From Tretioscincus oriximinensis (lineage: Eukaryota > Chordata > Lepidosauria > Squamata > Gymnophthalmidae): DNA of 64,000 nucleotides. The stretch lies in the NCBI GenBank assembly GCA_022410635.1, contig JAJVDF010000167.1, forward strand, positions 835,692 through 899,691, in the 5' to 3' direction. Numbering within the stretch: the first letter of the stretch is position 1; every line of letters begins with the position of its first letter. Below are positions 32,885 to 44,529 of the stretch, in pieces. Made by a program: the position numbers and the translations under genes. The notes under the pieces are model-generated. The model was not told the origin of the DNA and ran no database searches. It saw only the letters and a list, made by a program, of their open reading frames with translations.

Positions 32885-33603
32885 TCTATCATCATTGTTG
32901 TATTCTTTTAGAAGGTCCTTGAAGATGCTCTTTTACCTGGCCTTTGACTGAAGAAATGTCATTTCTGTCCCTACTTTTAAATATTGTTTTATACTGTTTT
33001 AATTTTGTACTGGTTTTACTGTTTTGGCAGCCCTGAGATCTTCGGGTATAAAGCGAGGTAAAAGGATAAATAAATAAATTATGTGGGATCACAGAAGCAG
33101 GAGAAATAGTTGATAAATCATAGAACTTTGAGGCCTCCCACAATAGGATGAGTGTCACAATGTATTAGGAAGCATGAAATCCTTCCTGATTGTAATAAAA
33201 AAGCTATCAAGGAGCAGGAATTTATAAATGGAACAGTCAAACATGGACCAGCAAAGTTGAAATAGTTATTCATAGTAATATCAGTAGCAAAAATAGCTGC
33301 AGACATAGATAAAATACTACAATATGTTCTCAGAAATGCGGCAGTTTTTTCAGCTTTTCAATTGGTGAGTTTTTTCAACTTTTAACAGTCCTGGGACCTG
33401 GTCAATCTTTTGAGATGTCCTAGCGGACATTGGGATTCACCAAACAGGGACATATTCTGCAAAGCAAACAGCCCTTAAGATAAATTAATCTTTCAGAGAA
33501 AAAAGCTCTCTGAAATTAAGAGTCACAGCTGTCATTTTTAATTGAAGAGATGCTTTTATCTGTTTCTATGAATCTAAGGCTCTGGTCACACCTAAATTTA
33601 AAT

Positions 33604-33808
33604 TTCAGAGAAATGGCTATGTTAGTCTGGGTTCAGATAATCTAGAAAGGGGGTCTTGTAGCACTCTAAGGACCAACGAGAATAAGAATAGGTGGCATGA
33701 GCTTTCATACAGAAGTCTATAAAAGCTCATGCTGGCTATCCTATTTCTTGATTTCAAAGAAATAGCCATTTTTCTTATTGGTCTCTAAAGTGCTACAAGA
33801 TCTAAATT
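33604..33808. mobile_element. Decayed Penelope-like fold-back insertion
   Basis: It starts ATTTCAGAGAAATGGCTATG, then TAGTCTGGGTTCAGATAATC and GGGGGTCTTGTAGCACTCTA, and runs into CATGAGCTTTCATACAGAAG. The right arm is inverted: TATAAAAGCTCATGCTGGCT, then TTATTGGTCTCTAAAGTGCT and ACAAGATC. This is the same head-to-head layout as the 32.7-kb copy, but older and with the hammerhead core disrupted. Confidence 0.65.
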
Positions 33809-33809
33809 T

Positions 33810-34480
33810 AAATCGCTCCATTTTCAGAACGAGGAAACACATCAGCAAAGTGGGAAGATTATTTGTTTTGACATTTTCCAATTCAGAAAACTCACCTTTG
33901 GCCTAAGAATCTGAGTAGACATTGGTCCACTACAGATGCAAGACATTAGTGGGGGTTTTTGGTGGAATATTATAAAATAAAGGTACTACACTTCAAAGTG
34001 CTTCAGAATGTTCTCCAGGATAGATATAATAAAATAAGCAAAAATGGTTCCGATATTTTACGAAGTAGTAGCAATTTCTGGATTACCCATCAGGTCCAGC
34101 AATGTTCCTAAAGTGCTGTTCTGACCTGCAACTTAAAGGTCATTCTGAAGAAAGTCTCTAGGAAATGTTAAAAGCGAGCTATTACTGTGTGGAGATGTTA
34201 TATGTGTATGTTATGCAATATACCCTCCAGCCAACGCTGACGATGCCAATGGGACAAATGTGAAGCCCCTTTCCCAATTTTTATTTGCCTATTCGGTGGT
34301 TGTGCAAAGCTCTACTGCCTATCTGTGGATGTGAAAGCAAATGATATTGGGGGGAAAGGGAAGGAGACCTAACCTTCGTCAAATTAATTTTAACGATCAT
34401 GAGTAACTTTCTTATTTCATCTCNCCCATAAAAGTTAACCTGCAACCCATACAAGCATCCGAAGGGAAGTGGCCCATGAA
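33810..34480. other. Non-coding DNA upstream of the main CpG island
   Basis: AT-rich sequence turning GC-rich from about 34200. No gene or repeat recognised. Confidence 0.5.
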
Positions 34481-34489
34481 GTGACTGAA

Positions 34490-35850
34490 CACCATGGATA
34501 AAAGATGCTCCGCAGAGCAGAAGCCGAGTTCAAGCAGGGGGTCCGGGGTGCTGAGAAAGAGGCCGAGTGTCAGGAGCCCCCCCGGGGACCCCTCCCACAA
34601 TGGTCACTTTAGGACCCAGCGCTCGCTCGTCCGCGCCGAGCGTTTCCTTGCAAGGAACATGCGTGGAGGCCACGGAGCCGAGTTGTTTCCCGAGAGATTC
34701 CCGCGCGATGCTCTTGCCTAGCCGGCGTGTGGTAGCGATCTGGCAACAGCAGGCAAAGAGCGCCTGGCCGGCCGGCCTGTTTGTCCAGGGCGAAGGGAAT
34801 CGTGAGTTCCGGCAGGCCGAGCGAGGATGATGCCTCAAGGGGACGGGTTTTTTTAGACCCAAGGAAGGAAGGGGGACGGTTACTTTATCTCCCCAGCCGC
34901 TCGCCGTTCCCGGGCAGCCTTCGCGGCGCATGGGAGTTGCGAACGCCTTTATCTGCCTTTCTGCAAACTTCGACGTCCAGGCCGGCGGGGGCTCCTCTGT
35001 TCCCCTCGGAGTCCGAGTGTCGCCCCCCCCCCTCTGCCTCCGCGGGTGCTGGAGCCGCCCGAAAGGGTAAGCGGAGTCCCACTACTGATGCTTGCCGGCT
35101 GCCTTCGCAAGACACGCGGAGGAAGCCTGTAGGGTTTGGGGAGGGAGGGAGGCTCTCCTTGGGTTGCTTTGCAGATCCCAGGCGCTCGGGGAGCGGGCGG
35201 GGGGGGGGACGCGGGGAGTCCAAGGGATTTGCAAAAAGCGTGGCGAGCTGATGGGAGGGAGGCGAGGGGGAGGAAAATGTCAGGGGCTGCGATGAAAAGC
35301 CCCCCTTCTGCCTCACAGCCTGCCAGCTTCAGAGTGTGCGTGTGCTAGGAAATGTTTCCAAACTGATTCGAAAGTTGGACTGGCCAGACAGCGTGCGGAC
35401 AGCGAGCGCTCCTGCTCCTCAGCCGTTCACTGTCGGCGGGCGCGGACTTGGTTTTGCTCCGGACGCTCCACGCGCTTCCTTTTCGGTTTCTCTTACCNTT
35501 CTCCCTGCTTAGGGCTTCCAAGCCGATTCAGCGCAACGGCTTGGCTGGGTGGAAGCCAGTCCCGCGCCGCCGCCTTCTACGGGCGAGGCATCGCCGTCAC
35601 CGGGTCGTCGGCCCGGGTCGTCACGGTGAAAAGCAACAAGCCATTGGCCTCTTCTTAAGCTAAGGAAGGCGCGACCTTCGCCCCTCCTCCCCCCGCAGCC
35701 TCTTTCTGCCTCCCGAGCCACCCGCCGGGGCTCTTGGGCGCTTTTGCAAAGGGAAGCCCTGGACGACTCAGTCGCTCTTTCTGTTCACGCCCGATGCCGA
35801 AACGACTTCACGCCAGAGCAGTCTGGACAACTCCGGCAAAAACCCTGCGC
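34490..35850. promoter_or_regulatory. CpG island 2, left part (candidate promoter region)
   Basis: Over 1.3 kb of CpG-dense, GC-rich DNA with no TATA box in the core, C and G runs (35023-35032 and 35200-35209) and many overlapping open frames on both strands, as expected for stop-poor GC-rich sequence. A donor-like GGGTAAGC occurs near 35067. Islands of this size usually mark promoters of developmental or housekeeping genes. None of the frames (for example 34494-34721, 75 codons) resembles a known protein, so I call this regulatory or 5' UTR rather than coding. Confidence 0.7.
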
Positions 35851-36030
35851 NNNNNNNNNNNNNNNNNNNNNNNNNNNNNNNNNNNNNNNNNNNNNNNNNN
35901 NNNNNNNNNNNNNNNNNNNNNNNNNNNNNNNNNNNNNNNNNNNNNNNNNNNNNNNNNNNNNNNNNNNNNNNNNNNNNNNNNNNNNNNNNNNNNNNNNNNN
36001 NNNNNNNNNNNNNNNNNNNNNNNNNNNNNN
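35851..36030. other. Assembly gap (180 N)
   Basis: Unsequenced bases inside the CpG island, probably from extreme GC content. Any exon or start site here is invisible, and open frames crossing it are artefacts. Confidence 0.99.
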
Positions 36031-36395
36031 AAAATTAGCAGAATGTCAGGCACGGCAAGATTGATTCAGCCAAGGTGCAATTATCATTTAAAAAGTGCTT
36101 GATTGAGGTGCCTGATGTTGGGTGATTTATTCTGCATACCATATCCATAATTAAAGTGGGGGAGCGGAGCGATTGATCCGTCTCGTTGGGGCAGGAGAGC
36201 GGGAGAGGGAAGAAAAGATACTCTCGTTTGGCGCCCCTGCCTGCCTTCGCCCGCGATCTCGCCTGTTTGTTTTATGAAAACGCTGCCGGGATATGACCCC
36301 GCCCCCTTTCCCCCCTTTCCCACTTCCAAGAGTGAAACTGACTGACGGTTCCTGCAGCTCGGTAGGAAAGGCAGCCATTCGTTTAGGCGCCGCGG

Positions 36396-36575
36396 GGGGG
36401 GGAGGGGAAGAGGGAGGGAAGGAGGGAAGGAGAGAAGGAGGAGAGAGGGAAGGAGGGAGAGGAGGAGGGAAGAGGGAAAGAAGACAAGCTTCGCCGGGCG
36501 TGTAGTTTGGAATTATCCTTTTGCTTCTCTCTCCTTCCCCCCCCTCCCTCCTTCCCTCCCTCCCTCTTTCCCCCC
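36396..36575. repeat. Facing purine-rich and pyrimidine-rich tracts
   Basis: 36396-36480 is almost pure G/A (GGGA and GGAA units). 36521-36575 is almost pure C/T (CCCTCC and TTCC units) on the same strand. The two can base-pair imperfectly, and each can form triplex-type structures. Confidence 0.75.
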
Positions 36576-36716
36576 ACCCTTCCTCTGATCCGCGATGTTA
36601 CAAAGCCTGTGAGCTGTTCTTTCCCCATTCGCCTCCTGTCACTTCCTTCCTGGACGCTCTCGGGACGAGTCCGCTTACTTTTAATCCGACCCGCCGCCGC
36701 ACACGCACCCTTCCAG

Positions 36717-36890
36717 CACGCGCGCACACACGCACACACACGCGCGCGCACACACAGACAATTCACCAGCACCACCGCCAAACAGCTTCTGCCTGCTCAT
36801 TGGATTGACTTTCCAAGGGTGTGTGTGTGCGCGCGCGCGCGNGTGTGTGTGTGTGTGTGTGTGTGNGNGAGAGAGAGAGAGACAGCGCGC
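36717..36890. repeat. Alternating purine-pyrimidine repeats (CG/CA and GT/GC)
   Basis: 36717-36755 is CACACG and CGCGCG-type sequence. 36818-36886 is GTGTGTG, then GCGCGCGCG, then GT and GA repeats. Both are Z-DNA-prone. N bases inside show that the assembly is uncertain here. Confidence 0.8.
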
Positions 36891-36998
36891 GCGCGCCCCC
36901 GCCTGCCTGCCTCCCGCGTGCGTGTGTACGTATGTATGTGGTTAAAGGAGGCTGCACGTTGGACCTGGTGGTGAACAGGCTGGAAGAACTAAAGGCGG

Positions 36999-37043
36999 CT
37001 TCTTCTTCTTCTTCTTCTTCATCATCATCATCATCATCATCCA
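36999..37043. repeat. (TTC)n then (ATC)n microsatellite
   Basis: About seven TTC units are followed by about eight ATC units. In the + strand frame they would encode a serine run. Length variation is likely. Confidence 0.85.
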
Positions 37044-37133
37044 CTCCGCCCAGTCTCTTTTCTCTTTCTGCCTGTCCCGTTCCCAAGAAGGGGGCAGATC
37101 TCAAGGACTAGCTTGACCTTCCAAACGTTTGCA

Positions 37134-37142
37134 AAGTAAGTA
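37134..37142 (+). other. Consensus 5' splice donor at end of CpG-island exon
   Basis: AA|GTAAGTA: the best donor in the CpG-island region, placed where the island gives way to AT-rich DNA. It supports a + strand transcript with a long first intron to the right. Confidence 0.5.
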
Positions 37143-37289
37143 CACGTGCAGCCCTTCAGCACTCCAGTCTCGGAGTGAATTGAAGTCTTTCGTTGCCCTG
37201 GACATGCCTCCTGTGCTTGGTATCCTTGGCATTGTGGGGTGGTGTGAGAGGGGTCGCTTAAAGGGGAGGGAGGGGGCAGGCATGTCATA

Positions 37290-40200
37290 GTCCTACGGGC
37301 ACCGTGGAGTCAAGAGGTTTTTAAATAACTCCACTCAAACCAACCTAGTTCACTTGGGTGAAGGTGTATTCTCTCCCCCCACCCTCCCTGCCCTCAGCTG
37401 CACGAGTGTTTAAACTTCCATGAAGTTGGTTCACGTCATTGGTGTGTTTTGATATTGTGAAGTGCGCTCCGGTTTTGTTTGTCTTTGAACATTTCACCAA
37501 GTGCTTATGACCTTGGGGTAACTTGCCCTGTGAATTATCAAACAGGGCAGTGAAGAAATAGGCTGGCGCGAGAGCAAATGTTATGGCACACCTCTTAATA
37601 TTGTCCTTTAGATGCAGCATCTTTTCCCAAGCATCTCATTTTATTTGCATACATTATGCGTGACAGAGGAATTGGAAACATTTAAATGGGAAGGAATACT
37701 TCAGCTGCCATAGTTCCAATTTGGGTTGTAATTTAAATGAGAGCTAATTGTGGCATGGTGAGATCTGTTTTATTTATTAGCATTTCCACAGGTTTGAACT
37801 TGGAGTAAGAGGAGACGTGGGTAGGCAGAAGGGCTGTTTTCTTGTAGAGATTTGAAGGGCCACATTGGCATCATGCTGCCCATCGCTGCTTGTTAAAAAA
37901 GGTTTGCATTATGAAAACTTTGTGCTTTTGGATGCTGGCAAATCTTTGAAGAGCCAGATAAGTCTATGCGCATTTCATGCTCAGTTTTCATTATGATAAG
38001 AAAGCAGCAAGGTAATTTTTCAATATTTAATGGCACATATAAAATTAAGCATGAAAGCTTTTATCTTTAGTTGTTAACATTTATTTCCATAGAGAATATG
38101 TAAATAATATTATTTACATATATATCTATGTAAACACATAGACATGCACATGATATTGCCAAAAGTATTTGCTCACAAAAATGTACAGGTATGAGTGAAT
38201 ACTTAAGTGTATACACATATATACTCATTTCTATTTGGGGGGTGTTTGTCAATGGTTTTCTGGTTACAAAGTAATGCATTGGTATTCATAGGCTGTGTAA
38301 GTCAATCAAAACCCCGGAGTCTAGTTATTACTTGTGAATAACAATTCTAAATTAGCTGGCAAACTTCATCATACATAGGAATTTATAAGCAGTACTATAT
38401 AAGATGCTTGTTGGACTAATTTGGTTATTGTATTCTTTCATAATACTGCATGTTATTCTCTGGCAGTGCTGTGAGGATTTGTAAAACGCCTGGACTCTTG
38501 CAGAGTACATAGAATATGCCACTTAGTTTTAAATGTCAGATATAATGAATTAGTCTGGAATGCTTTTGAGCTGATTCTAATGATCTGATTCAACGGACTT
38601 CCTATGATTTAGGGCTTATATACAACTGAGTGGGTGGACTAGAAAATGTGAAGATTTGTGAAATAGAACTCATGGCAGGAACCAGTATCAGGGAAGTTTC
38701 AAGTGTGGTGTGAATGATTGAGCAGCAAACTTATCTTTCCTGATAATGACAATACTTGAAGCATATTATATGGCATGTGGGACTATATGCACATATATGG
38801 AAGTTATTTTTTAACCTGTGTACCTACACTTCCACTGGAGGAATATAATTGTATGCCCATGGATTCTTCATTGTGGAATCTACATTTGGATTCTACATTT
38901 ATGATGTAATGAGCGATGAGGATGTTTACAAGAAAGTAAGCTATTGACGGTAGTTCATTATACATGGCGTACTCTTTATTAAAATTTATTCTTATATATT
39001 GGCAGTCAGCATCATGTAATCATATAAGCAGATAGCTGTCCCAGTGTTTAGGAAATATTTTATTTAGAAAAGTTAAAATTAACTCCTCCCTCTTAATTTT
39101 AAAACTGTTTTACAATATGCAAAAATGAACCATGCAAGCTTATCTTTGAAAACTGCTTACTACTAAAAAGTAAATACACTTGAAATTCAAAAACGGCTAA
39201 CTATATTTCATTATATATTATAATAAAATATTATGCGGTTGGAATTTGTTTTCAAATAAGTTGGTTTGATAGTGTCATTTTAAACCACTGAATACATCTT
39301 GAAAAGTTATTTTGTTTGAAATTTTTCATATTGCAAACAAGTTCATTTTTTCAGAAGTTTGATAAAGTTGAAGACATTAAAATCCGTTTGCAAAGAAACA
39401 TCATTTTGGTGTTTGAGTGAGCCATGATTTCATATTAGTTACCAGAAGTAATGAGCACTTAAGTAACTTTCAGACTTTAACCTGTTGGACATACATCAAA
39501 ATCATAGCTATGTAATTTGGTCAAAATTGNTATGACATGGATTTAAACTCTTGTTATTTCCTTGGGAGGGTCACAAAGTTCTATTAATAGAATTTTTTTA
39601 AAAAATAAATTTTCTACACATCACAATTTTCCACACATCTTTTCCCAGATGTTTCTGGTACATATATTTTTTTGCCCTGTTAAATCTTGTTTTATATCAA
39701 CATACGCTTCTGGCTACTGGCTTTCTAAATGACAGCAATAAAAATCTTCAGACATACATTTGCAAAAAATACTTGTTAAAAACTTTACTAAATGAAATAT
39801 AGTGGATAGTGAATAGAGTAATGGTATAGGATATTTTATGGCATTCATTTTTGTGAAGTGAATCATAGTTTAGGATTGAAGCAGCCGACAAAAGTTTAAG
39901 ACAATAAGTAGACACCAAAGTGCTTCCTCCCCCATATTTGCGTATAGTAATTGGTTTGCTGCACTGAACAGATTTAAGTTAATCTTCTGAGAGCTGATGG
40001 TCAATATGTTACGTGTGGACAGGTGATTAAATTGTAGTATCTTCTGTACCTTAATCTCAACTGTCGCATTGCCTGCATGCTGCAGAGTTGGGCTGTTCTC
40101 TGGGATCTGTCATCTTTAGGGAATCAGAACAGCTTACAGAGACAATTCACAAAACCAACAGTGACAACAAAGTCTTACGTGCTTTACAAAAGGAGGATTA

Positions 40201-40650
40201 GGCAGTTCAGATGTCAACTTGATTGGGCAGAGATAAAAGCTGATTGCTGCTGTATGGCAAGACACACTTCATTTTCAGTTGTCTGTTTGTTACATAAGGG
40301 CTACCATAGTTTGATTGCTTAGTCATTGTTAAGGGCAATGGAAGCATAGGGAAATCAGTTTTTTTTTAATGGAGTGGTGATCATGGCAAAATTGCCAGTT
40401 TATATTTTGTTTCTCAATGGCTTTTGCACAATGGTTATAGGAGTGTGAAGTTTTAGGTGTATGAACAGCAGTTGTTGGTATATGACACCTTGACTTCAGA
40501 TATCTGTGAGATCATTTGGAAAGTAGTAGACAATTTTTTTTACATGCACAATAGACTCAAATATAGAAGCAGTCAGCTTTACACCAGAGAACTGATGTTG
40601 AAATTGTAAGGAATTTTATTGAGTAAATTATTTGCTAGTTGTCCTTGTTT
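37290..40650. other. AT-rich, intron-like DNA
   Basis: No exon, RNA gene or recognisable mobile element. An 81-codon frame at 40077-40322 has no splice signals and no homology I know. Confidence 0.5.
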
Positions 40651-40651
40651 A

Positions 40652-40654
<3 letters not shown>

Positions 40655-40705
<51 letters not shown>
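40655..40705. repeat. (ATT)n microsatellite
   Basis: About 17 uninterrupted ATT units, so a probable length-variable locus. Confidence 0.95.
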
Positions 40706-43700
40706 GTCAGAAATGTTTAGTATTTTATTCAACTCTTAAATCCACTTAGAATGCAAAATTCAGTTTTGTGTTGATTTTCAAATGAATGGCCTAACTCTTC
40801 GAAGAATATATGCCGGTATTGCTATTTACTTATGTTTAATTTTTTCATATAAATCTTTAATGACCCAGTTACGTCTTAACACACTGCTACTATAATAGGT
40901 CTAAACACTGTGTTTCATTGCTTGTTATATCTGATATTAAAAATAAAAACTTACTTTTTAGAATATGAAAAAACAGTATGTAAAAGCGTCAGTGAATTAT
41001 TCTCCATCTTTTGACAATCAGGAAGCTTAGCATGTAGGAAACTTAAACATTTTTCTCTGTTCTCTCGCTTTGTGGTCACTTTATTTTTCCTTCATTTGTA
41101 GGATGGATAGCCTGGTTAAGATGCAGTATTTTTTCACAAGCTGATTTGAACTTGTAGGCTCGAATCCAAAGCACATTTACTTGAAAGTAACTTGTGCTGA
41201 AATCAGTGAGACTTAAGATAAATGCTTATGCAATTGAGGTGCCAGTCACTTGGAGAGAATGTCTTTGCCCAATGTTCTGCTTATTTGGAAACAAGCTCTT
41301 AAAAATGTAGGTGGTTTTATTTATAACTAGTTTGTTTAAATGAAAGGATTCCTGCTTCCAGATTGTAGACTGAATTGTGGGGGAAAACAGATGTTTTAAG
41401 ACTGCTGCCTTACTTTGAGACTAGGATAATACATAGTGGAATATATCATGTAATCTGACTTAACTATTTCAAAGTACCAGAAGTTTAAATAAACTAATGT
41501 GAAAGAAGCATGTAACTCTTCATAAAACATCACTATGAGTCCAAATGTAAGATGTTGTTAATAATACGCTATGCAGTTATTCTAAAACAATGAGAATTGT
41601 GATGTAAAAGCATTCTACTTTAAATGGAAGTTTTGTATTTATAAAATGTGGGCATGCTTGCATCTGTCACACTGAGGGAACACATTCGAAATTTAATAAT
41701 TTACAGGGATGTTTTGTAGTGTCTTTTGTTATGTCCTAACTGCTTTTACATGTGATTTGAAAATCTGAAGAGGGACTTTCAATTATTTTTCAAAGCTAAG
41801 ATGTCGATATCCCCACTACAGTGTCCGAATGTATGCTGTTAAAACCAACGCTAATGGTCCATATGTTAAATCTATGGATTTATGATTTAAGTTTTAAAAA
41901 GTCTGATAGGAACCAATAATTTTTCCGCACCTCATAGTCATGTGTGTTTTATATATGTGGCTTCTTTCTTTCGTGTCTCTTTTTTCTGTTGTTGGGAGGG
42001 ATGCCATTGTTGTATAGTAATTCAAGAAACACAGGTAGGCCAGGCATGAAGATCGCCTAATGCTTATACACGTATGATTATTTGCTAGAGGAACACATTC
42101 CATTTACTTGGCATTTAAATGAAGGGTCATTGNTTAGTGAAAGCTGCTTTAATGTAGTTCCTACTAGTATATTAAACTTCATCAGTTTAAGTCAGCAGGA
42201 CAATTGGGTTGAGTGTGATGGAAGCAAACTCTAAAAATATATATAAAAATTGCTGAATGTCATATTAGAGGAAAAGACCTGTCCAGGTAGGCTAAGATTG
42301 ATTGAGCTAAATGAAAGTCTGATCTACTCTCTCACACATNCACCTGTCACCACCCACAATTGAAATAGTATAACATATGATGACTAGCATTCCCTTAGGA
42401 AATGTTTGTGACAATTCCCAAATGGTTGGTTAACTATGTACGTAGTGGAAATATTCCAAAATGTTTGAGAGTTTTTCAGCCTTCGGCCACGAAAAGCAAA
42501 CAAGCAAAATGGGTTGATTTTTTCCCATGAGTTTCTTGTCCTTTTCCCTGGAAAATGGAAATTTCCTTTTAATGTTGTTCATGGATATAAATTTTTGTTG
42601 TACGTTATCAGAGCTTGCCAAATATTGTTTCACTATAGCACATAGGATAATACAATAACACTGTAATTGTGATAAAGCAACTAAACCAGCCTGGAGCTGT
42701 TAAAGAATGTTTGGCATTCTGTCACACTGCTTTGCAGGCTGTATTTTCCTCAGGACTAATGTTTAGATATTTTCTGCAACTGAAAACACTTCTGCTGTGG
42801 ATATATTGCATAGATAATGCGTGGTCTCTAATATTGGCCTGCTATGTTTGCCCACTCCTTCAGAAATGAACTTCTGAGAGGAAATGATACCACTTTCATA
42901 AAAAATAATCATTACCAGCAAACAAGGATGTTGGAAGATGGAGCCCAACATCATCTAGTAATCAAGTTCTGAAGCTGTTTTTCTTCTTTTCTTGGAGGGC
43001 TCATGGTCAGTTTGGGTGGGTGATTCCAGTGTAGGACCTGGGAAGGACACCACTGTCATATAAATATCTACAGATATAAATGCCACACAGGTGACTATGC
43101 AAGAATCTACTTCTAACATTAGAATTAGTAGTTGCTACACTACAATGAAAACTGGTTAATAAAAAAGACAGTTTTTTCACAGAGTGGAAGTCTGTTGTTA
43201 AAAGATCATAAAGTGCCTGTGTCAAACATCTATGTTCCACTGATATTGATGGATTATATCTGGAAATGTGAGGACTGCAGTTATAAGTAATGAAGGCTTC
43301 TACTTGATCTTAAGAAAAAAAAATGAGTTTTTTTCTGATAACTTGAAAATTGGTGTGCCTAATGCCTAAACCTATACTATGTTTCTATTTAGATAGTAAT
43401 ATCTAAAAAAATAAAATTGCTGTGTGTGTGTTTCTTATAACTATAGTAATGAAAGGGTTTAACCTCACTCCCATCCACAGGATTTTAGCAGTAAATTTTC
43501 TGTCATTATTTTAAACATAAAACTAAAAATCAAGATCTGTTTAAGCAGAATTTGAAATTTTTAAGGGATAAATAGTGCTCAGTGCCACTTGGGTAATTAT
43601 TTTAAAAAGAAAACAATAAAAATGTATGCAGCAGAGATGGATGGATGGGCATTGAAGTGACTTCAGAAGCTGAACAAATTTCAGACATATGTATGGTAAA

Positions 43701-44121
43701 TGTATTAAAAAAAACAAAAAACCAAGGCATTTAAAAAAACCTACATAAGTACAAGTAATTTCAGAAAAGGTAAGAGAGAGGTCAAAATGATGGTAAAAAG
43801 GAAAAATCAATGTGAATAAAACATTGCTTTTCAAAAGGACAGCATCAGATTCTATTTCAATTGATGTTGAGGTGATTTCAGCCAATAATGTGTTTCTAAG
43901 AATTTGTTCAGATTAAATTTGCACATTTTTAATGCTTTAAGTGGAAAGTGGTCAGAAAGAGATTTGGTGAAAGGCATCCTGATTGGCAATAGTGTTTAGG
44001 CATTGAATGACACATGTCAGTACACGTTAAGATGAATGTGTATGTCCTGGAAAACATTTACAAATAATTTAGAGTACTAATTAAGTAAATTTTGTAATCA
44101 AATCACAAAATCCTTGACAGT
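40706..44121. other. AT-rich, intron-like DNA
   Basis: No supported gene or repeat; a short GT run lies at about 43422-43431. Confidence 0.5.
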
Positions 44122-44179
44122 GATATCTTTTAAAGATATTTAAAATGAAGGATATCTTTTAAAGATATTTAAAATGAAT
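44122..44179. repeat. 29-bp exact tandem duplication
   Basis: Unit GATATCTTTTAAAGATATTT plus AAAATGAAG occurs at 44122-44150 and again at 44151-44179 with only the last base different. The unit itself begins with the palindrome ATATCTTTTAAAGATAT. Confidence 0.85.
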
Positions 44180-44285
44180 GTATTTTAAATGAAGGAAAAG
44201 AAAATACATGGCATTTGCAGGAGTATAAGCTGAAAAGCTTAGCAAAATGTTTTCCAATCTCCCCTACCACTACCGCCATCTATAA

Positions 44286-44522
44286 ACCTAGAGTCAGTCT
44301 GGTGTAGTGGTTAGAGTGTCAGATTCTTATCTGGAAGTCTCCTGGTTCGATTCTGTGCTCTTCCACAAAAGCCTGCTGGATAACCTTGGGCTAGTCATCA
44401 TTCTTCAGAGTGCTGTCAGCTCCATCTGCTTCACAAGGTGAAGAGAAGAACAGAAAGTAAAGTAATCTGCTTTGATTCCCTTCGGCTTGAGAAAAGCGGG
44501 GTATAAAAACCGACTCTTCTGT
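44286..44522 (+). mobile_element. tRNA-derived SINE (family B)
   Basis: The head differs from family A: an A-box-like TGGTGTAGTGGTTAGAGTG and a B-box-like TCCTGGTTCGATTC. The tail is the same type as in family A (CTGCTTTGATTCCCTTCGGC and GAGAAAAGCGGGGTATAAAA). It is the best copy of this family in the window; a deleted copy is at 6381. Confidence 0.85.
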
Positions 44523-44529
44523 GCATGTG

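Larger units (their letters stand above)
31508..33083 (+). pseudogene. L2 LINE, 5'-truncated ORF2 remnant, split by a younger insertion
   Basis: This dead non-LTR retrotransposon encodes parts of an L2-clade reverse transcriptase. The start reads FQSGFRPSHGKETTLVTLVD (31511-31600). The palm segment near 31830-31938 reads LSPMLFNIYMKLLGEVIRRF, then CYQYAD, where the YADD catalytic motif is broken and a stop follows. The C-terminal region 32284-32601 reads DYCNALYMGLPLKTVQKLQL and continues LQNAATRLL-like and ELHWLPIRY. Several frameshifts separate these blocks. The 3' UTR ends with GCAGCCCTGAGATCTTCGGG and an ATAAATAAATAAA tail at 33065-33080. A Penelope-like insertion occupies 32670-32884. 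The truncated 5' end is typical of LINE insertion. Confidence 0.88.
36031..37135 (+). promoter_or_regulatory. CpG island 2, right part: candidate 5' UTR / first exon
   Basis: GC-rich sequence continuing the island and ending at a consensus splice donor (GCAAA|GTAAGT) at 37136. A short AT-rich stretch at 36031-36160 (including TTATCATTTAAAAAGTGCTT and CATATCCATAATTAAAGTGG) stands out and could be conserved regulatory DNA. From 36140 the region holds purine and pyrimidine tracts, CG/CA and GT repeats, and a TTC/ATC run. The frame at 36821-37111 (MYVVKGGCTLDLVVNRLEEL then a serine run) ends 24 nt before the donor and is not convincing as protein. The start site is unknown. Confidence 0.45.

Noticed and set aside
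35734..36102. Open frames of 81-122 codons across the N gap
   Set aside because: Most of their length is N bases; artefact of translating unknown sequence.
36821..37111. Frame with a serine run in the CpG-island exon
   Set aside because: The serine run comes from a TTC/ATC microsatellite and part of the frame from GT repeats; no conserved block visible.
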